Shown: positions 1 to 11,316, counted from the stretch's first letter. The stretch is DNA of 14,826 nt from Isohypsibius dastychi (GCA_034696485.1 JAQIWT010000815.1:1-14826); one strand, 5' to 3'. Translations and numbers: made by a program. The notes: a model not told the origin generated them from the sequence alone.

Positions 1-3000
1 CCAAAAGCTCGGCAGTCGACCAGGAAAGCTGGCATATAACGATTGACCTCACCAATTTCCACAACGATCAATATCGAAGGGAAGTCAAACATCAACTGAA
101 AGAAATCAGGAAACTGTGAAGACAGCAACAGTAACACTGCTTTCAAAGCTTACGACATCGCCACCATAAAGTTTCTCTGGGGGCTGTGTTTCTGCGGCCT
201 CCAAGGCGCGCAAAATCTTGTCTTCACTTTCGGTTTCGTCAGGCGGTTCCAAGAACCAATGGTCCTCATGAATCGCTTCCGGTTCCCAAAGCTTATCATA
301 CACACCAACTGGGTTCTCTGGAAGTTCGTCGGTTTGGCCATTATTTCCAAGTCCAGCCAAAGTTGTCGTGATCAGCTTAACCACCGCGGGAGTAATGGTG
401 ATGAGTATATCCGTGCAAGTGATACCGATGTGCTGACCAGCATCAACCGCTTGCTTGAACTGAACAGCGATATCAGTTGGAGTCAATATCTGCTGTGGAT
501 TAGCCGACCGGGATTTGTAGCAAGTTGCAAACATGCGTAATGCCTCTGCCGAAGCCTGGAAAACAAATCCAACTTGAGGACACGGCAAGGAGATAACACG
601 AATACGATGTTAGTCACTATGACCAGACGCCATTCTGTATAATATTCTTACCTGAAAACTTTGTCCCGAGCTGTTCAGTCCCAAACAAAGTTTTAGGTCT
701 GTCGTCAACAGAAGAATCTTGGAGTCCAAATTTCTCGGATCTTCTATCAGAATAATGGTAGGCTTATCAATAGTCACGGCAATGGATGTAGTCCTGGGCA
801 GCTCAGGCTGACTGGATCGGGCCGGGCTGGTGGTGGCGACCACTTTATCAACTTTACGGGGAAGGGGCGTTCGGGCTGGACTCTGTGGCCGACTTGCTGA
901 TTTCGCTTGAGGGGCATTGTTTTTGGTGGGTACAGTGAAGAACTCAGATACTTCGATGAAAAAGTCCACAATAACAGCAATCTCCAACTGAGCGACTTTC
1001 GCTTCAACGGCTTGGTTCCCGCGGTCATCAACTTTCGCCTCCAGTGAAACCAACATCGAATCTGGATCATTTTCGTTCTTTACGCTCAACAACTTGTTGA
1101 TTCGTTTGTCAGCAGCAAATCTACAATCCTCCAGATACAAGTTGTGCAGCTGCAGTTTTCCGTCGATAATGCCATTCTGCATCATGACAGCATCCACACT
1201 CAGCCCGAGCAATTCGAATAGAGCTAAACCGCCGGAATCTGCAGAAGCTACAGCAGGCAAGTTGTGCCCTCTAGCCTTCGGTTTGTTCAACCAGTTTAGT
1301 CGAGCAGAGACTTTTTCGACGACAAAGACCATCTTAAATCGAGCTACACTTTCCTCTTCCGCTGTGGTTGTGGAAGTGTCAGCATCCGCATCAACAAACT
1401 GTCCACTTGCTACTGGCTTCCCGCCCGAAGACGGATAAGATTTCGGTGAAGACGGACCTGTGATCCAGAACAAAACAAAGTACTGAGTGGTTTTCAATAG
1501 AGCAGCATGTATAACTACTTACCGTTTTCGATCTCCAGAGTCTTCTTAACCGGCGACGACAGCAGATCTTCCGAAACAGGCTCCACTGGTTCGGGTACTT
1601 CTTTCACAGATGGAAGGGTTTTGACTGGTGTTTTGAGAGCGCTGTTGTTGGGTTGGGGACTGTCCTCAACTCCTTCAGCGAAATTCTGAGTGAATGTATC
1701 AAGGATGACTTGATAATCAACGTTGGTCATCACGAACTGAAAAAAACAACCGGTGCCTTCAAGAATGATAATATGATCTTTTGCACGCAACCACTCACCT
1801 CAAGAGACGGAAGGTTTCCCTGAGCTTCTATTTCGGGCAGACTAGGATCTTCTTTGAAACGCAAGTTTCGATTGATGACAAACTTTGTTGGCTCTGGCAG
1901 CTTGAATATATGAGAAGCACCACCTGAACTCTTCTCTGGATTGAAATTTTCCAACCTGAGGATTGAAGTGCATACTATAATCTGATAATGCCAGAATCAA
2001 GCACTCAGCGCGACTCACCGATCGAAGGCAATTCTCGAAATTGTGATGGTCACATTATCCACCATAGATTCAGCACTGGAATGAACATCACTGGCGATCA
2101 CCAATCTTCCCAAGTCGAAGAGTAGAACATTAGTAGACTGCGAATTTTGAGGAAGATAAACAAGTGGTGCCCTTAGATCTACTTGCAACCTCATGCGGGA
2201 AGCTTGTTCGTAGACATCCACAGCTGCTTGCTTGGTTTTGGCACTGGCTGCTTCAGCGACCCCGGAGAACTTCTCAAAGACACCCTGCAGCTTTTCAGCA
2301 AACCGACTGATGTCCATGAAGAACGAGTTGAGAAAAACGAACTCAACGCTTTCCAGTTTCAGCTCGATTTCTTGGCTAAATATGCCGCGTTGACGCTGAA
2401 TTTCTATCGGTTCTTGATGGATGACCGCGCGGAAGGTCAACAATTCCTCTCCTTTCGTTTGCAGAATCATGGGATAAATAGCTTTGGAGTCGGGGTTTTC
2501 CAGCGATATTCCGCCCAGGCTGGTTTCAATTGTAATGGAACTTTTCTTTTGTTGGAAGCCAACATCGAGACCTTGGATAACGGAACGACACAGAACACCT
2601 GCAAGAGACATTCACATACATCAGAAAATACAAAAATAACTGATACCGAAACTTACCTCTCTCGTCAACAAGGGAAACTGTCACAATCTCTCCAACTGCT
2701 TTCAAAGCAAATTGAACCAGCTTGTCATCAGAAACAAATCCTTCGTTCGTGTCAGCCGCTGCAACGTCCAAAGGTACTACAACCTGGTTTGATGCAGCAC
2801 TAAAATCCAAAAACTTCGTCAATATTCAAAGCAAGTCAATCTAAAAGTACGACCTACCCATCGGGTTCCTCGCCGCTAGCCTCTTTTGGAGCAGCGAAAA
2901 AGCTAGAAAGTAAGCGAGGTTGGCTGGTATCGCTTTCCTGGACAACCGCAACCACGTCGCTGCGCAGTTTTTCCACGAAGCCAGATATATCGAGTAAGGC

Positions 3001-6000
3001 GATCTGATCAACCGTGACTTCCATCCCACGAAAGTTCAAATCCAATTTGGACAAAGTGCAATTATGTTTCGATTCAAAATCCGGGCTCAGGGAACTGACA
3101 CTTGTGTACGTCATCATAACCGTTTTCTGATCAGGTTTGTCATTGTTCCCACGGTGAGTTCCAATCAGCCGTTTTGGTTCGCGTACTTCCGGTGCGGTGA
3201 ACTCAATGAAAAGGTCATCAAAAGCGGTGGTCGCAACGATATCCGATGCCGTCATCCCCACAGACTGATGAAGCTCCAATGCTGCAATCTGGAACAAGGA
3301 TGACAGATCCTCTTTCAGAATCGAAATGCTGATTTCTTTGATTTTCATTTGCAGATCAAGAACGGTGATATCCATGCCACCCAAATCGTTGTCAGGCTGC
3401 TTCATTGCGTAGAGCGTTTGCACCAGCTTCATATCACGGTATTCCCTACAAATAAAATGACCTTGATTCCGCTACTTACACCAGAACATCCGCTAAATAC
3501 CTGACAATATCTCGGGCCCGCTCAGAAAATTCAATATCACCGGAATAAGAAGTGTCGGGTAGAGGAATGGTGCAAAGCATGCGTAATAAGTTCAGCAAAC
3601 GTTTCTGAGTAATGTCGATTTTCAGATATGGTAGTTCTCCAAGGATTCGTCCAAGTGGCAACATGGGGTGGTCTCGAATAAGGCAGTTATGAAGTTCTAA
3701 ATTGCAGTTGACAGTATGAAGAATTCGCAATCTGGACTGTTCTTCGCGGCGTGCTGTCTGCCAATCATCGCCTTCCTCGGCAAATATAATCTGAAGGTCA
3801 CTCAACTCCAGTTGATATTTCTCATAAGACTGTTGCTGCAGTTCTTCGACTGTCGTCTCAACATCAAGATTGATTTCTCCACCTGGAATCACGACCGTTC
3901 TAACAGCCCAACAATATTTCTGAATGAAATCACCTTTCGATAAGCTTCCCAGTCTGACGCTTCCAAAGTCGATAACCAAGCAGCTAGCTTTCTCCGGATC
4001 AACGCCATACTCAGGCAGAATAAAATAAGGAGCTTTGAGGTCAACCTTGAACTCGGTGTACCGGTGGTTCTTCAGGATGTCCCTGACCTTGGCGACGGTG
4101 CTCTCACGCAGAGCTTGTAGAGCAAGAAGTGCCTGAGCTTGCAACTGCCGAAGAGCGACCGCTTCCGGCGGTTTGAAGAACTTCACAATCGAATTGACGG
4201 TTTCTGCGTCGTACACAAGCTGAACTGGATCGGTAAACAAGTGGAGTCGCACTCCAGCATCACTGTCAACTGGATTAGATTCGTACAGCAACTGGAACCA
4301 GGATGGAGAGCCTTCTTCTGGTTTCGCAATAACCGAAGGTTTCTAACAAAGACGAAAGCGTTATTTTCCGACATCTCTTGAAGAATCACCCGCAAATACT
4401 TTTTCTCCAATTTCGCTTCCCAAGATCATAATGTCTTTAATCGACGTCTTCAGATACATGCCATTCGCCGTCGGACGCTGTTCGAATTTTCCGCCGAATG
4501 ATTTCAGGCTTAAAGAGACAACCTGAGTCCGATTTTCACCGCTCTCGTCATCAATCAATTTTACGGAGGCTTCGTCAAGATCCCAGAGGAGCCTCGTAGA
4601 GACGTAGCTGGGAGGAAAAGCGCCGGGGACCTCGGCCCCGTCAACCATTCCCAAAGCTGCGTTCAATTTTGCGCGCTCGTCATCGTTAAGGGCAGCCTGC
4701 AACCACAACCAAACATCCCATCTTAACTGAGATCAAAGCGGCAACCTCCACTACCTTAAGTTTGTGGCGAATATCCTGTTCATCCAAAAAGTCGTTTTCT
4801 GCCTCCTGAGATTTGCCAGTCAGCCAGCTCCACCAGGAGGGTTTCTTTCGCAGCGCATTCACGCTATACTGCGCTTGGTGGCGAGCAAGAACTATATTGA
4901 AAACATCCAGCTTCTTTTCCAGTTCATCCAGGGACGACTGATCTCCGGCTGATATATTCGGATTTTCCAATTTCTTGCTGTAGAGTTCAACATATTGTCG
5001 CAACCGATCGCGATGCTCTTTGATGTGGCTCCATGACCACTGTTGCAATCTTGGTCGAACATCAATCTCTAACACTGCGCGTTTAACATATGTCCACCTA
5101 CAAGACCTGAATTTCAACACCAGATTCCAACAACAAGAACTATGTATCTCAACGCACCACTTCCGAGCATTCTGTCTGGCGATCGGTTTCATGGGAATCG
5201 GGATCGATCGATACCGAGATTTCGTGTTCAAACCTTCCATCGCTTCCAAAAACTCCAAAATCCCGGTATACTGAAATTAAACGAGTCCCATGTAAGAATG
5301 TTGCAGACACCGCACAAAAGCTGCTAGAATGATTACCTGGTTTCGCGACAGCCTCAGGTTAATTCCGTCAAGCCCGACATCCACAGTCACCTTTGGTGCA
5401 CCAAATTCACAGTCTTTCGCTTCCGGTTTTGGGTTTAATGCAAGACGGGAGGTGAAAAACAGAGGTTCAATAACTGTATAGCAGGAACACGCTGTTGAGT
5501 ATCCGAAAGCCAGGACTTCACGTAAAACTTACCATGAAAAGCTTTAATCGGCGATGGGTCATCTTTTGCCGACTCAAAAACATTCTTGAATTCACTCTAC
5601 AAATAAAACAACCGTCGAAGTCACTCAATATAAACACAGCCGTCGTTATTACCAGAATTTTGTCTTTCGCGTGAGTGCTAAAGAGGGTGCCCTCATTGGG
5701 ACTGCAATAAGCTGCCAAGTAATCCAAGCGAAGCAACTGTGAAGCAAAGGTAAAGGTCAATCAACTGACCATGCGAAATTCGATCCGAACTAACCTTATA
5801 AATCAAATGGCACACGTCCCCGACGTTTTTGATCTCGAAATTTTCGTCAGTCGACTATAAATGCCATTCTTAAATTGCAACCAGCACATAAGTATAAGAT
5901 TTTGTACCTTGAATAAAGCATTGCCAAGAGTAGCTCCAAAAGAGAACGCCTTCTCCCCTTCGTTCGAAGCTCCTTCGTAGCGAAGATGGACATTTTTAAC

Positions 6001-6983
6001 TTCGATCTGCAGATTGCTGATGAGTTTCGCAATGAGTCTCTCCGTGAATGTTGTCTTCGTCTTGACTGCAATGATAGTAAATAGTAAGGATAAAGCCGGG
6101 TACGTCCAGGATGGTCGACAGATCATCTTCACCTGGTTCCTTCGATTTTGCCTCTTCGCTATCCGTTTCCGATCCACCCACCAATTCCAGATGCTTGAGC
6201 TGACGTTGCTTTTGTTCCCACTGCTTCTGTTCCACTTTCTCGGGATCCAAAACAGCTTCTGAAAATGTCAGACTGTACCTATCTAATATCGAACACTGAT
6301 AACCAAAACAAATTTAGCCTCCTCTGCCTGCGATGATAGAAAATGTCATGTCGTTCTAAATCTTCATAATATATGACAGTTATTAAATAACGAATAAAAA
6401 TAGGCGAAAAAATCAACTGAGATAAACGTGGACCTGACAATTAATTCTATCAAAGATATTCAGATCGGTGAGCAGAAACTTTGAACTTACCGTCGTTGGG
6501 AACCGCAAGAAGAATAACATCTTCGATGAGGATGGAAATTGGCTCGTGGTACAAATTTGTCCATGGTATCGATATGCTCAGTTTACCTACAGAAAGGTGT
6601 GAAAATCAGGTCAACTGGACACTGGCCATCAGCCGGCACCTAAATGCAAAAAAACCAACCTACCCAAATAACCATATGCCGTTTTAATCGGATAGTTCAG
6701 ATCATCTAGTAATGACTCCTTGAAGTGCAGCTCCTGAAGCTCGACTTTTCCTAGACAAGGAATAATAAATTATGAATCTTGTAGAAAGTTACGTTTTGAT
6801 ACATTTACATTTCCAACATAAACACTGACTTTCACGAAAAACTGATTCACAACAAAAGAAGTGAATGTTGCTAGCTTTCTTACCCTTCCATATTCCGAGC
6901 GATAACTGGTCTCTGTCTAGATTTTCAATGTAGTCTCCCAGGAAAGTGTTGAAAACTTCCACCAATATTCCTTCGAAAACCAT
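1..6983 (-). CDS. VPS13: VPS13A/C-type bridge-like lipid transfer protein, N-terminal part (21 exons, runs off the window)
   Basis: VPS13 proteins form a long hydrophobic groove that carries lipids between organelles at contact sites. Exons in transcription order: 6983-6884, 6750-6664, 6586-6491, 6258-6133, 6065-5908, 5854-5795, 5736-5653, 5596-5533, 5473-5337, 5270-5158, 5097-4755, 4696-4400, 4342-3501, 3445-2858, 2799-2657, 2598-2019, 1955-1799, 1736-1523, 1457-652, 555-154 and 95-1. All are bounded by GT/AG and keep phase, giving about 1,830 residues. The start [18 protein letters not shown] and the motif LSLGIWKG are the chorein_N signature (about residues 1-115). PWTNLY and the later [14 protein letters not shown] and [12 protein letters not shown] blocks (about 335-420) match the A/C class rather than VPS13D or VPS13B. 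Two Ser/Pro-rich loops lie near exons 18-19. The start at 6983 is chosen over an ATG three codons upstream because the family begins MVFE. The C-terminal domains are outside the window. The 13/14 junction is ambiguous (see findings). Confidence 0.93.
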
Positions 6984-7596
6984 TTTTCGCACTTCGTGCT
7001 GGTTATATCATCAGATCGTTTGTCACATATTCCAATAAGTCTTGAAGAAGCATTTAACAACAAGTGCTGATGGTCATGAGAATGAGTTTTTCCATTCGGC
7101 TTGCGGGGAAGAATTTGTACAAGTAAAACTTTCTCGTTTGTTATCTTGTTCTGTAGCATTGCTGGTGAATTAAATCAGGCGTATATCTTACTTTTGTTTG
7201 TGGGGAATTTTCCATCACAAAACTATCCGCTTCGCTGTCCTTCAAACTGAACGTTTACCGAATGCGCTCTCCGCCTGCCAGAAACCATATCGAACGGAAG
7301 CACAGTGCCGCTCGAGTTTCACAAATTTGCCCCCCCCCCCCCAGCAAGTAATCCGGACTGTTGCTTTTCTGCTCTCGTTACATATTTTAGACTTGGAATA
7401 AATGTCATCAGCGATAGATATCTGACACCAAAAACATTGGTTGTTGTGCGTGGTGAAGAACTAAAAAGGTTGAATGAGTGAAGATCGTCCGGATAGCTTG
7501 GGCAGGTTTGTGGAACAGCCAACTCTGTGTAATTCTCGTTCTTCGATCGAATATTGTTTCTTCTTTAGCCTGATTGGAATGTTGATCTCATCGAAA
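6984..7596. promoter_or_regulatory. Divergent upstream region between VPS13 and the next gene
   Basis: About 610 bp separate the VPS13 start codon (minus strand) from the favoured start of the plus-strand gene, so the stretch should hold both 5' leaders and both promoters. I see no clear TATA box for either. Open frames here have no recognisable content and look like chance. An in-frame upstream ATG at 7474 for the plus-strand gene and the C run at 7330-7342 are described separately. Confidence 0.5.
7330..7342. repeat. Poly-C homopolymer, 13 nt
   Basis: An uninterrupted run of 13 C lies in the intergenic region between two divergent genes. It is the only long homopolymer of G or C in the window. 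Its length is prone to sequencing error and to slippage in nature. Confidence 0.9.
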
Positions 7597-8682
7597 ATGG
7601 CTGGTGTCCTCGCAAGCAGCGGACAGTTAACTCCAGAAAACTCAAATCTACTCTCTGTTGACTTATTGGAGGCGCCTTCGGGTGTTGTCAAAGCGAAACT
7701 ACTTCCGCATTCCATTCGCCTTTATATTGTGGATGGAGAAGAGATATTTGAGACCAGCACTCACGAAAAATTTACGGTAATTTTGTTCCATTACCGGTAT
7801 TGAAATTTTGACGGAAACTTTTCGATGTAGGAAGAACAGCTTGCATTCATTAATCGATATCGTGATGGCAATATCGCAGATCCAGAAGGTGGCTATCCTT
7901 TTGCACCAACGTGCTCCGAAGAATTGCACGGAACTGGAAAGCCGTCGCGTATAATAACCCAGCCAAAAAAGTATATTAAATCGAAAAGGTTTCCCATGTG
8001 AAAATTTGGCTAACAGCTATTGTTCTTGAAGGCAGCCGATGAAGCGGAAACGAAGAATTCCATCTCCTCCACCTACTCCCGTGTTACCGGAATCGCCACC
8101 GAAAAAGTCTTCTGGGAAGAAGAGTTCATCAAGCAAATCGGCGGAAGCATGTTCGAAGTTGCGATTTTTGACTGGTGATACTGGAATTGCGCCAAGGTAG
8201 ACGACATCGCTGGTCAAAGAAGCAACTTCGCATCGTGCTCGGATTGGCGTTGAATGATTTAACATGGTTTTTCAACAGGATGAGCAATCCAGTGGAATTC
8301 GAACCGATCCCGGACGCAGTTTCTTGGATGGATGAGATTGAATCGGTGCTAGCTAGCGAAGTGCCATCTGCATCTGGGTATTGTGGATGATGAAAAAGGA
8401 CGAGAAAGCATATTCATTTATTTATTTTTTCTTACTTTAGATTTTCGGACAGAATCGGTGGTACCACTGTGATACGACGACATAATGGTTCACTGTCTCG
8501 GAATCACAAGTCAGTTTGGTGGACGGTTTATTCAATCAGGTCGTAAACCGGTGTTTTCAGGAGATCAAAGAAATAAACGTGCAAAGTTCGATCGTGGAGA
8601 TGTTTTCGTGAAGCTCGGTGAGTCAAATAAAAATAGTCTAGGAATTTTGACAGAATGGCAAAGTTTAGTAGTCGTCTTTTAG
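7597..8682 (+). CDS. Unrecognised protein with basic NLS-like stretch and acidic C-terminal region; 3' end uncertain
   Basis: I do not recognise the family. Exons that join cleanly: 7597-7776, 7831-7988, 8032-8196 and 8279-8377, with introns of 43-82 bp. The start at 7597 has A at -3 and G at +4; an in-frame ATG at 7474 would add 41 residues, including a hydrophobic stretch, in a weak context. The protein holds a block with KLLPHSIRLYIVDGEE, then EEQLAFINRYRDG, then a basic stretch KSKRQPMKRKRR, a Pro-rich segment (IPSPPPTP), a Ser/Lys run, and an acidic C-terminal segment with VSWMDEIESVL. This order suggests a nuclear protein, but that is inference. After 8377 three endings are possible: read-through to a TGA at 8388; an exon from 8441 to a TAA at 8546, followed by AATAAA at 8572 and 8626; or further exons 8441-8457 or 8441-8460, 8561-8617 and 8654-8682. 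The AATAAA positions favour the 8546 ending. Confidence 0.6.
8572..8631 (+). terminator. Candidate polyadenylation signals (AATAAA at 8572 and 8626)
   Basis: Two AATAAA hexamers lie 26 and 80 bases after the TAA at 8546. They would suit a gene ending at that stop. If the coding region instead continues to 8682, they fall in an exon and an intron and would not be used. Confidence 0.35.
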
Positions 8683-9214
8683 CTGCGGCGGATTTGGCGA
8701 AGCTGCGATTTGGCGATTGTTTCTTGTCCGTCGGCCTGAAGTTGGAAAGACCGTGCGTTTTCGATGTTAAATTTCCTCAACCGCACCATTTCCATAGTTT
8801 TTCAAGATTCATGACACTAATTCTTTCAGCCTTCATTTTGTTCAGATTTATTTTCGCAATTTTCTAGAGTTGAACCTTACTAGTACTCTCGTTCTCTGTA
8901 TAATTGATTGTTGAAAATAGATCATAGTGTTTCAGTCTACATTCTGGCAACTCGTATTTACATTACAATACCGACAGACAATTGACCGTGAACTTGAGTT
9001 TACTTGTTGTTCAGGAAGTTGAGTGGAACGTCATAACTGATCAGTGGTTACTTTCCGACGAAGCTGGATGCTGACGTTGTGCTTTCGAAACGGAAGTGAG
9101 ACGAAATGTCTTGAGTCGGCATTTTCTGACATGAACTGATGAGGAAGAGAATGGTTTCGCGGGATTCGGGAAAATCTAGCTTTTCGACTTATTCTGCTAT
9201 GCGATATTGTAACT

Positions 9215-9239
9215 TAAGTTTTCTGAATAAGTTTTCTGA
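9215..9239. repeat. Short tandem repeat, two copies of a 12-mer
   Basis: The 12-mer TAAGTTTTCTGA occurs at 9215-9226 and again at 9228-9239, one base apart. It may be a local duplication upstream of the ETS gene. Confidence 0.8.
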
Positions 9240-9256
9240 GATAAGGAATCCGAGAG

Positions 9257-9296
9257 TAATTGTTATGATTATCACAATTATTTCCCGCACAGCGGG
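9257..9296. promoter_or_regulatory. Paired inverted homeodomain-like cores and a small GC hairpin
   Basis: TAATTGT at 9257-9263 is mirrored by ACAATTA at 9274-9280, an inverted pair of the TAATTG core bound by many homeodomain proteins, with GATTA between them. CCCGC (9284-9288) and GCGGG (9292-9296) can form a 5-bp stem with a 3-base loop. The repeats are seen directly; any regulatory role is inference. Confidence 0.3.
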
Positions 9297-9584
9297 TATT
9301 TAGCTTACATACACTCGATTTTTCTCACATCATTTACGATGTGTTATTCTATTATTTCAAGTTTTTCTGGCCAGAACTTCTTTTGAAGAGATTTGTATTC
9401 AGGGCCTATGCGGTAAGTGTTTATAATTTTGAAATTGTTTGATTCTGGAAGTATTCACATTTCCGCAGTCATTGCTCCACAGTTGCTGACAGCCACACAG
9501 GGTTTTTGTAGATAACAAACACAAAATTGCTGATGCAGTAACTGAACGATAGAAATGCAAGGCAAGCTCGTGAGGGTTAATCAC

Positions 9585-9591
9585 TATATAA
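9585..9591 (+). promoter_or_regulatory. Possible TATA box of the ETS gene
   Basis: TATATAA lies 114 bases before the ATG at 9705, which would allow a 5' leader of about 80-90 bases. AT-rich sequence gives such matches often, so support is weak. Confidence 0.25.
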
Positions 9592-9704
9592 TTTATTTCC
9601 CGTTCCCCAGTCAGGTGGCATCTGAACATTCAGAGTTCTCATATCCAGATATCTAGCGGTTCTATGTTCACTACTTCATCCATCACAGAGTAGCTAATTC
9701 AGGA

Positions 9705-10769
9705 ATGGCTCTCCCGCACGATGCCACTAGCTGGCTTTCTGGACACAATGTACTAACCGGATGTGGTTCTCGGGTGTCCATGAACAATCCCTATGAATGG
9801 TCTCATTCTGAAGTTATCGCTTGGATTTATTTTGCCGCTCATCACTTCGAGCTCCGCGGAATCCAGTTGGAGAATTTCATTTTGAACGGTTGGTTAAGTT
9901 TCTCGACATAACGCAGTTAGATGGATTATTCTTTCGTTTTAGGCAGGGAACTTTGCATGTTGACGAAAGCTGATTTTATCGAAAGAGCTGGGTCTACGAT
10001 ATCCGGAGAATTTCTTTACGGCATGTTCTTAACACTGATGTCTTCGGGTGACTTCAAAAAACCGAAAATTGTTTCAGCTTCTTATCATAAAGTCGTCTTG
10101 TATTACTTAGCGCTCAGAAATCACCATCGATTTGAATCTGCCAGCCTGCTGGATGTTGCATGTCGAACGGCTTTCCAGATGAACCCATCGTATCTATTTG
10201 GCGTTTTGAATTCGGAAAACGGATTCTGCCCCGGATCACGTTCATCTACGCCTACGGATTTCTCCCGTTCGTCTTCTTCCTTATCCAACTCGCTGTCTTC
10301 ACGAAGTCAGAGTCCGGATTCCTTAGTGGACCCTGTATCAATACGCGAGACATCACAGGGTGTTTTGGTGAACCATGATTGCCGGCTTTTATGGGAGTTT
10401 TTATACCTGCTTCTCGAGAATCCTGACCGTCAAAATGAAACTTTGATCAAGTGGAGAAACAGAAATGAAATGGTGTTTAGAATAGTGAATCCTCAGAGAA
10501 TTGCTGAACTGTGGGGAATGCAGAAGAAGCACAGTGGGATGACCTTTGAGAAGATGGCCCGTGCCATGAGATATTACTACCGGCTCGGCATCCTGCAGAA
10601 AGAAGCCGGTGAAAAACATTGCTACAGGTACAGTGATGAATTTCACGATGTTGATGTCTGTACTCATACATGGTTTATTAGTATTTTAATAAGATCCTGG
10701 ATTTGTAGATTTCTTCGTCCATTTCACGAACTGCGTCGATTGAGATTGGCTCGCTTCAAGCCATCCTAA
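9705..10769 (+). CDS. Yan/ETV6-type ETS transcriptional repressor with PNT (SAM) and ETS domains
   Basis: Three exons, 9705-9888, 9943-10627 and 10709-10769, give 309 residues. The PNT domain (about 29-95) reads EWSHSEVIAWIYFA ... FILNGRELCMLTKADFIERA; in Yan and ETV6 this domain polymerises and aids repression. A Ser-rich linker (about 110-200) carries SP and TP sites such as RSQSPDS and RSSTPTD, possible MAPK targets as in Yan. The ETS domain (about 207-292) starts CRLLWEFLYLLLENP; its recognition helix MTFEKMARAMRYYYRLGIL keeps both DNA-contacting arginines. WGMQKKHSGM and GEKHCYRFLRP resemble Yan most closely. The family places this protein in the nucleus, where it opposes activating ETS factors downstream of Ras/MAPK signalling. 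Oddities: at 309 residues it is short for Yan, and intron 2 (81 bp) is open in frame. Membership of the Yan/ETV6/ETV7 class is a memory comparison, not a tree. Confidence 0.9.
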
Positions 10770-11316
10770 CCGTCAATTTGCATTTACATTCAAGAGCGTC
10801 ATCTCGCCGCCTTCCGCGATCTCCCAAGAGATTTATGATGTTTTACTTTTTTACTGTTCATATCATTTTACTCACTTCAATGCTAAATACCAGTAATGGT
10901 CTAAATTGGACATTTGCTTATAGCTGCAACTCAGTTTCTTTTTGGTACCTTATGAAAGTCAGTTCGTTCGAGTAAACTGCGTATTGCATCTGCTCCGTTC
11001 CGCAAGTTCAGTGAAGTAACCGGGCTTAATCGGGTTAGACTTGCATCGTGTTTTTAGAACATTCTCACGATGACAGCGGAAGTGCCAGAGTGGCGCTAAA
11101 AATAACATCCCCAAAATGACTGATCTTACTTCTGGCTATTAGTGAAGAACATAGTTCGCCGTCTGGTACTTTTCAACGCCCTTTCTCTTTCCATTCCTTG
11201 CATATGGTTATGTATGATCATTTGCAATAATCTTTTTACGATCTGCGGAACCTGTGGCAGGAGCAAGATTGCTGCTTTTTTTTCTTTCTTTTGGGACAAC
11301 GATAACATCTTCTGCA
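10770..11316. other. Intergenic region between the ETS and sarcalumenin genes
   Basis: About 550 bp holding the 3' flank of the ETS gene and the upstream region of the sarcalumenin gene. A 65-codon open frame at 10778-10975 has no recognisable content and is not called. I find no AATAAA after the ETS stop, so the polyadenylation signal must be a variant. Confidence 0.5.

Larger units (their letters stand above)
8683..9704. other. Intergenic region upstream of the ETS gene
   Basis: About 1 kb without a supportable gene. Open frames on both strands are short and without recognisable content. It should hold the 3' flank of the preceding gene and the promoter and enhancers of the ETS gene. Small repeats at 9215-9296 and a possible TATA box at 9585 are given separately. 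Confidence 0.5.

Noticed and set aside
3180-3240. FIEFTAPE in VPS13 as a phospho-FFAT motif (T at position 4, AP-E after it)
   Set aside because: Positions 1 and 2 are wrong (I and E, where E and F/Y are expected), and the segment aligns with a lipid-groove strand rather than an exposed linker.
6066-6132. VPS13 exon 4 continuing through EDDLSTILD to a donor at 6103
   Set aside because: That donor leaves the next exon out of frame unless a poor AAG acceptor is used. The CAG|GTGAAG donor at 6132 gives the right phase and a 67-bp intron.
5996-6262. Long overlapping open frames on both strands here
   Set aside because: The plus-strand frame is antisense to VPS13 exons and has no recognisable content. 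The minus-strand frame reads through a real intron.
7160-7470. Short open frames around 7200-7400 as extra 5' exons
   Set aside because: They have no recognisable content, and one spans the C run; no splice pairing to the downstream exon is convincing.
10051-10080. A 30-bp GT-AG interval in the ETS gene as an intron
   Set aside because: Too short compared with the other introns, and the sequence is open and reads as normal coding sequence.
10778-10975. 65-codon open frame after the ETS stop
   Set aside because: No recognisable content, no splice context, and it lies where the 3' UTR is expected.
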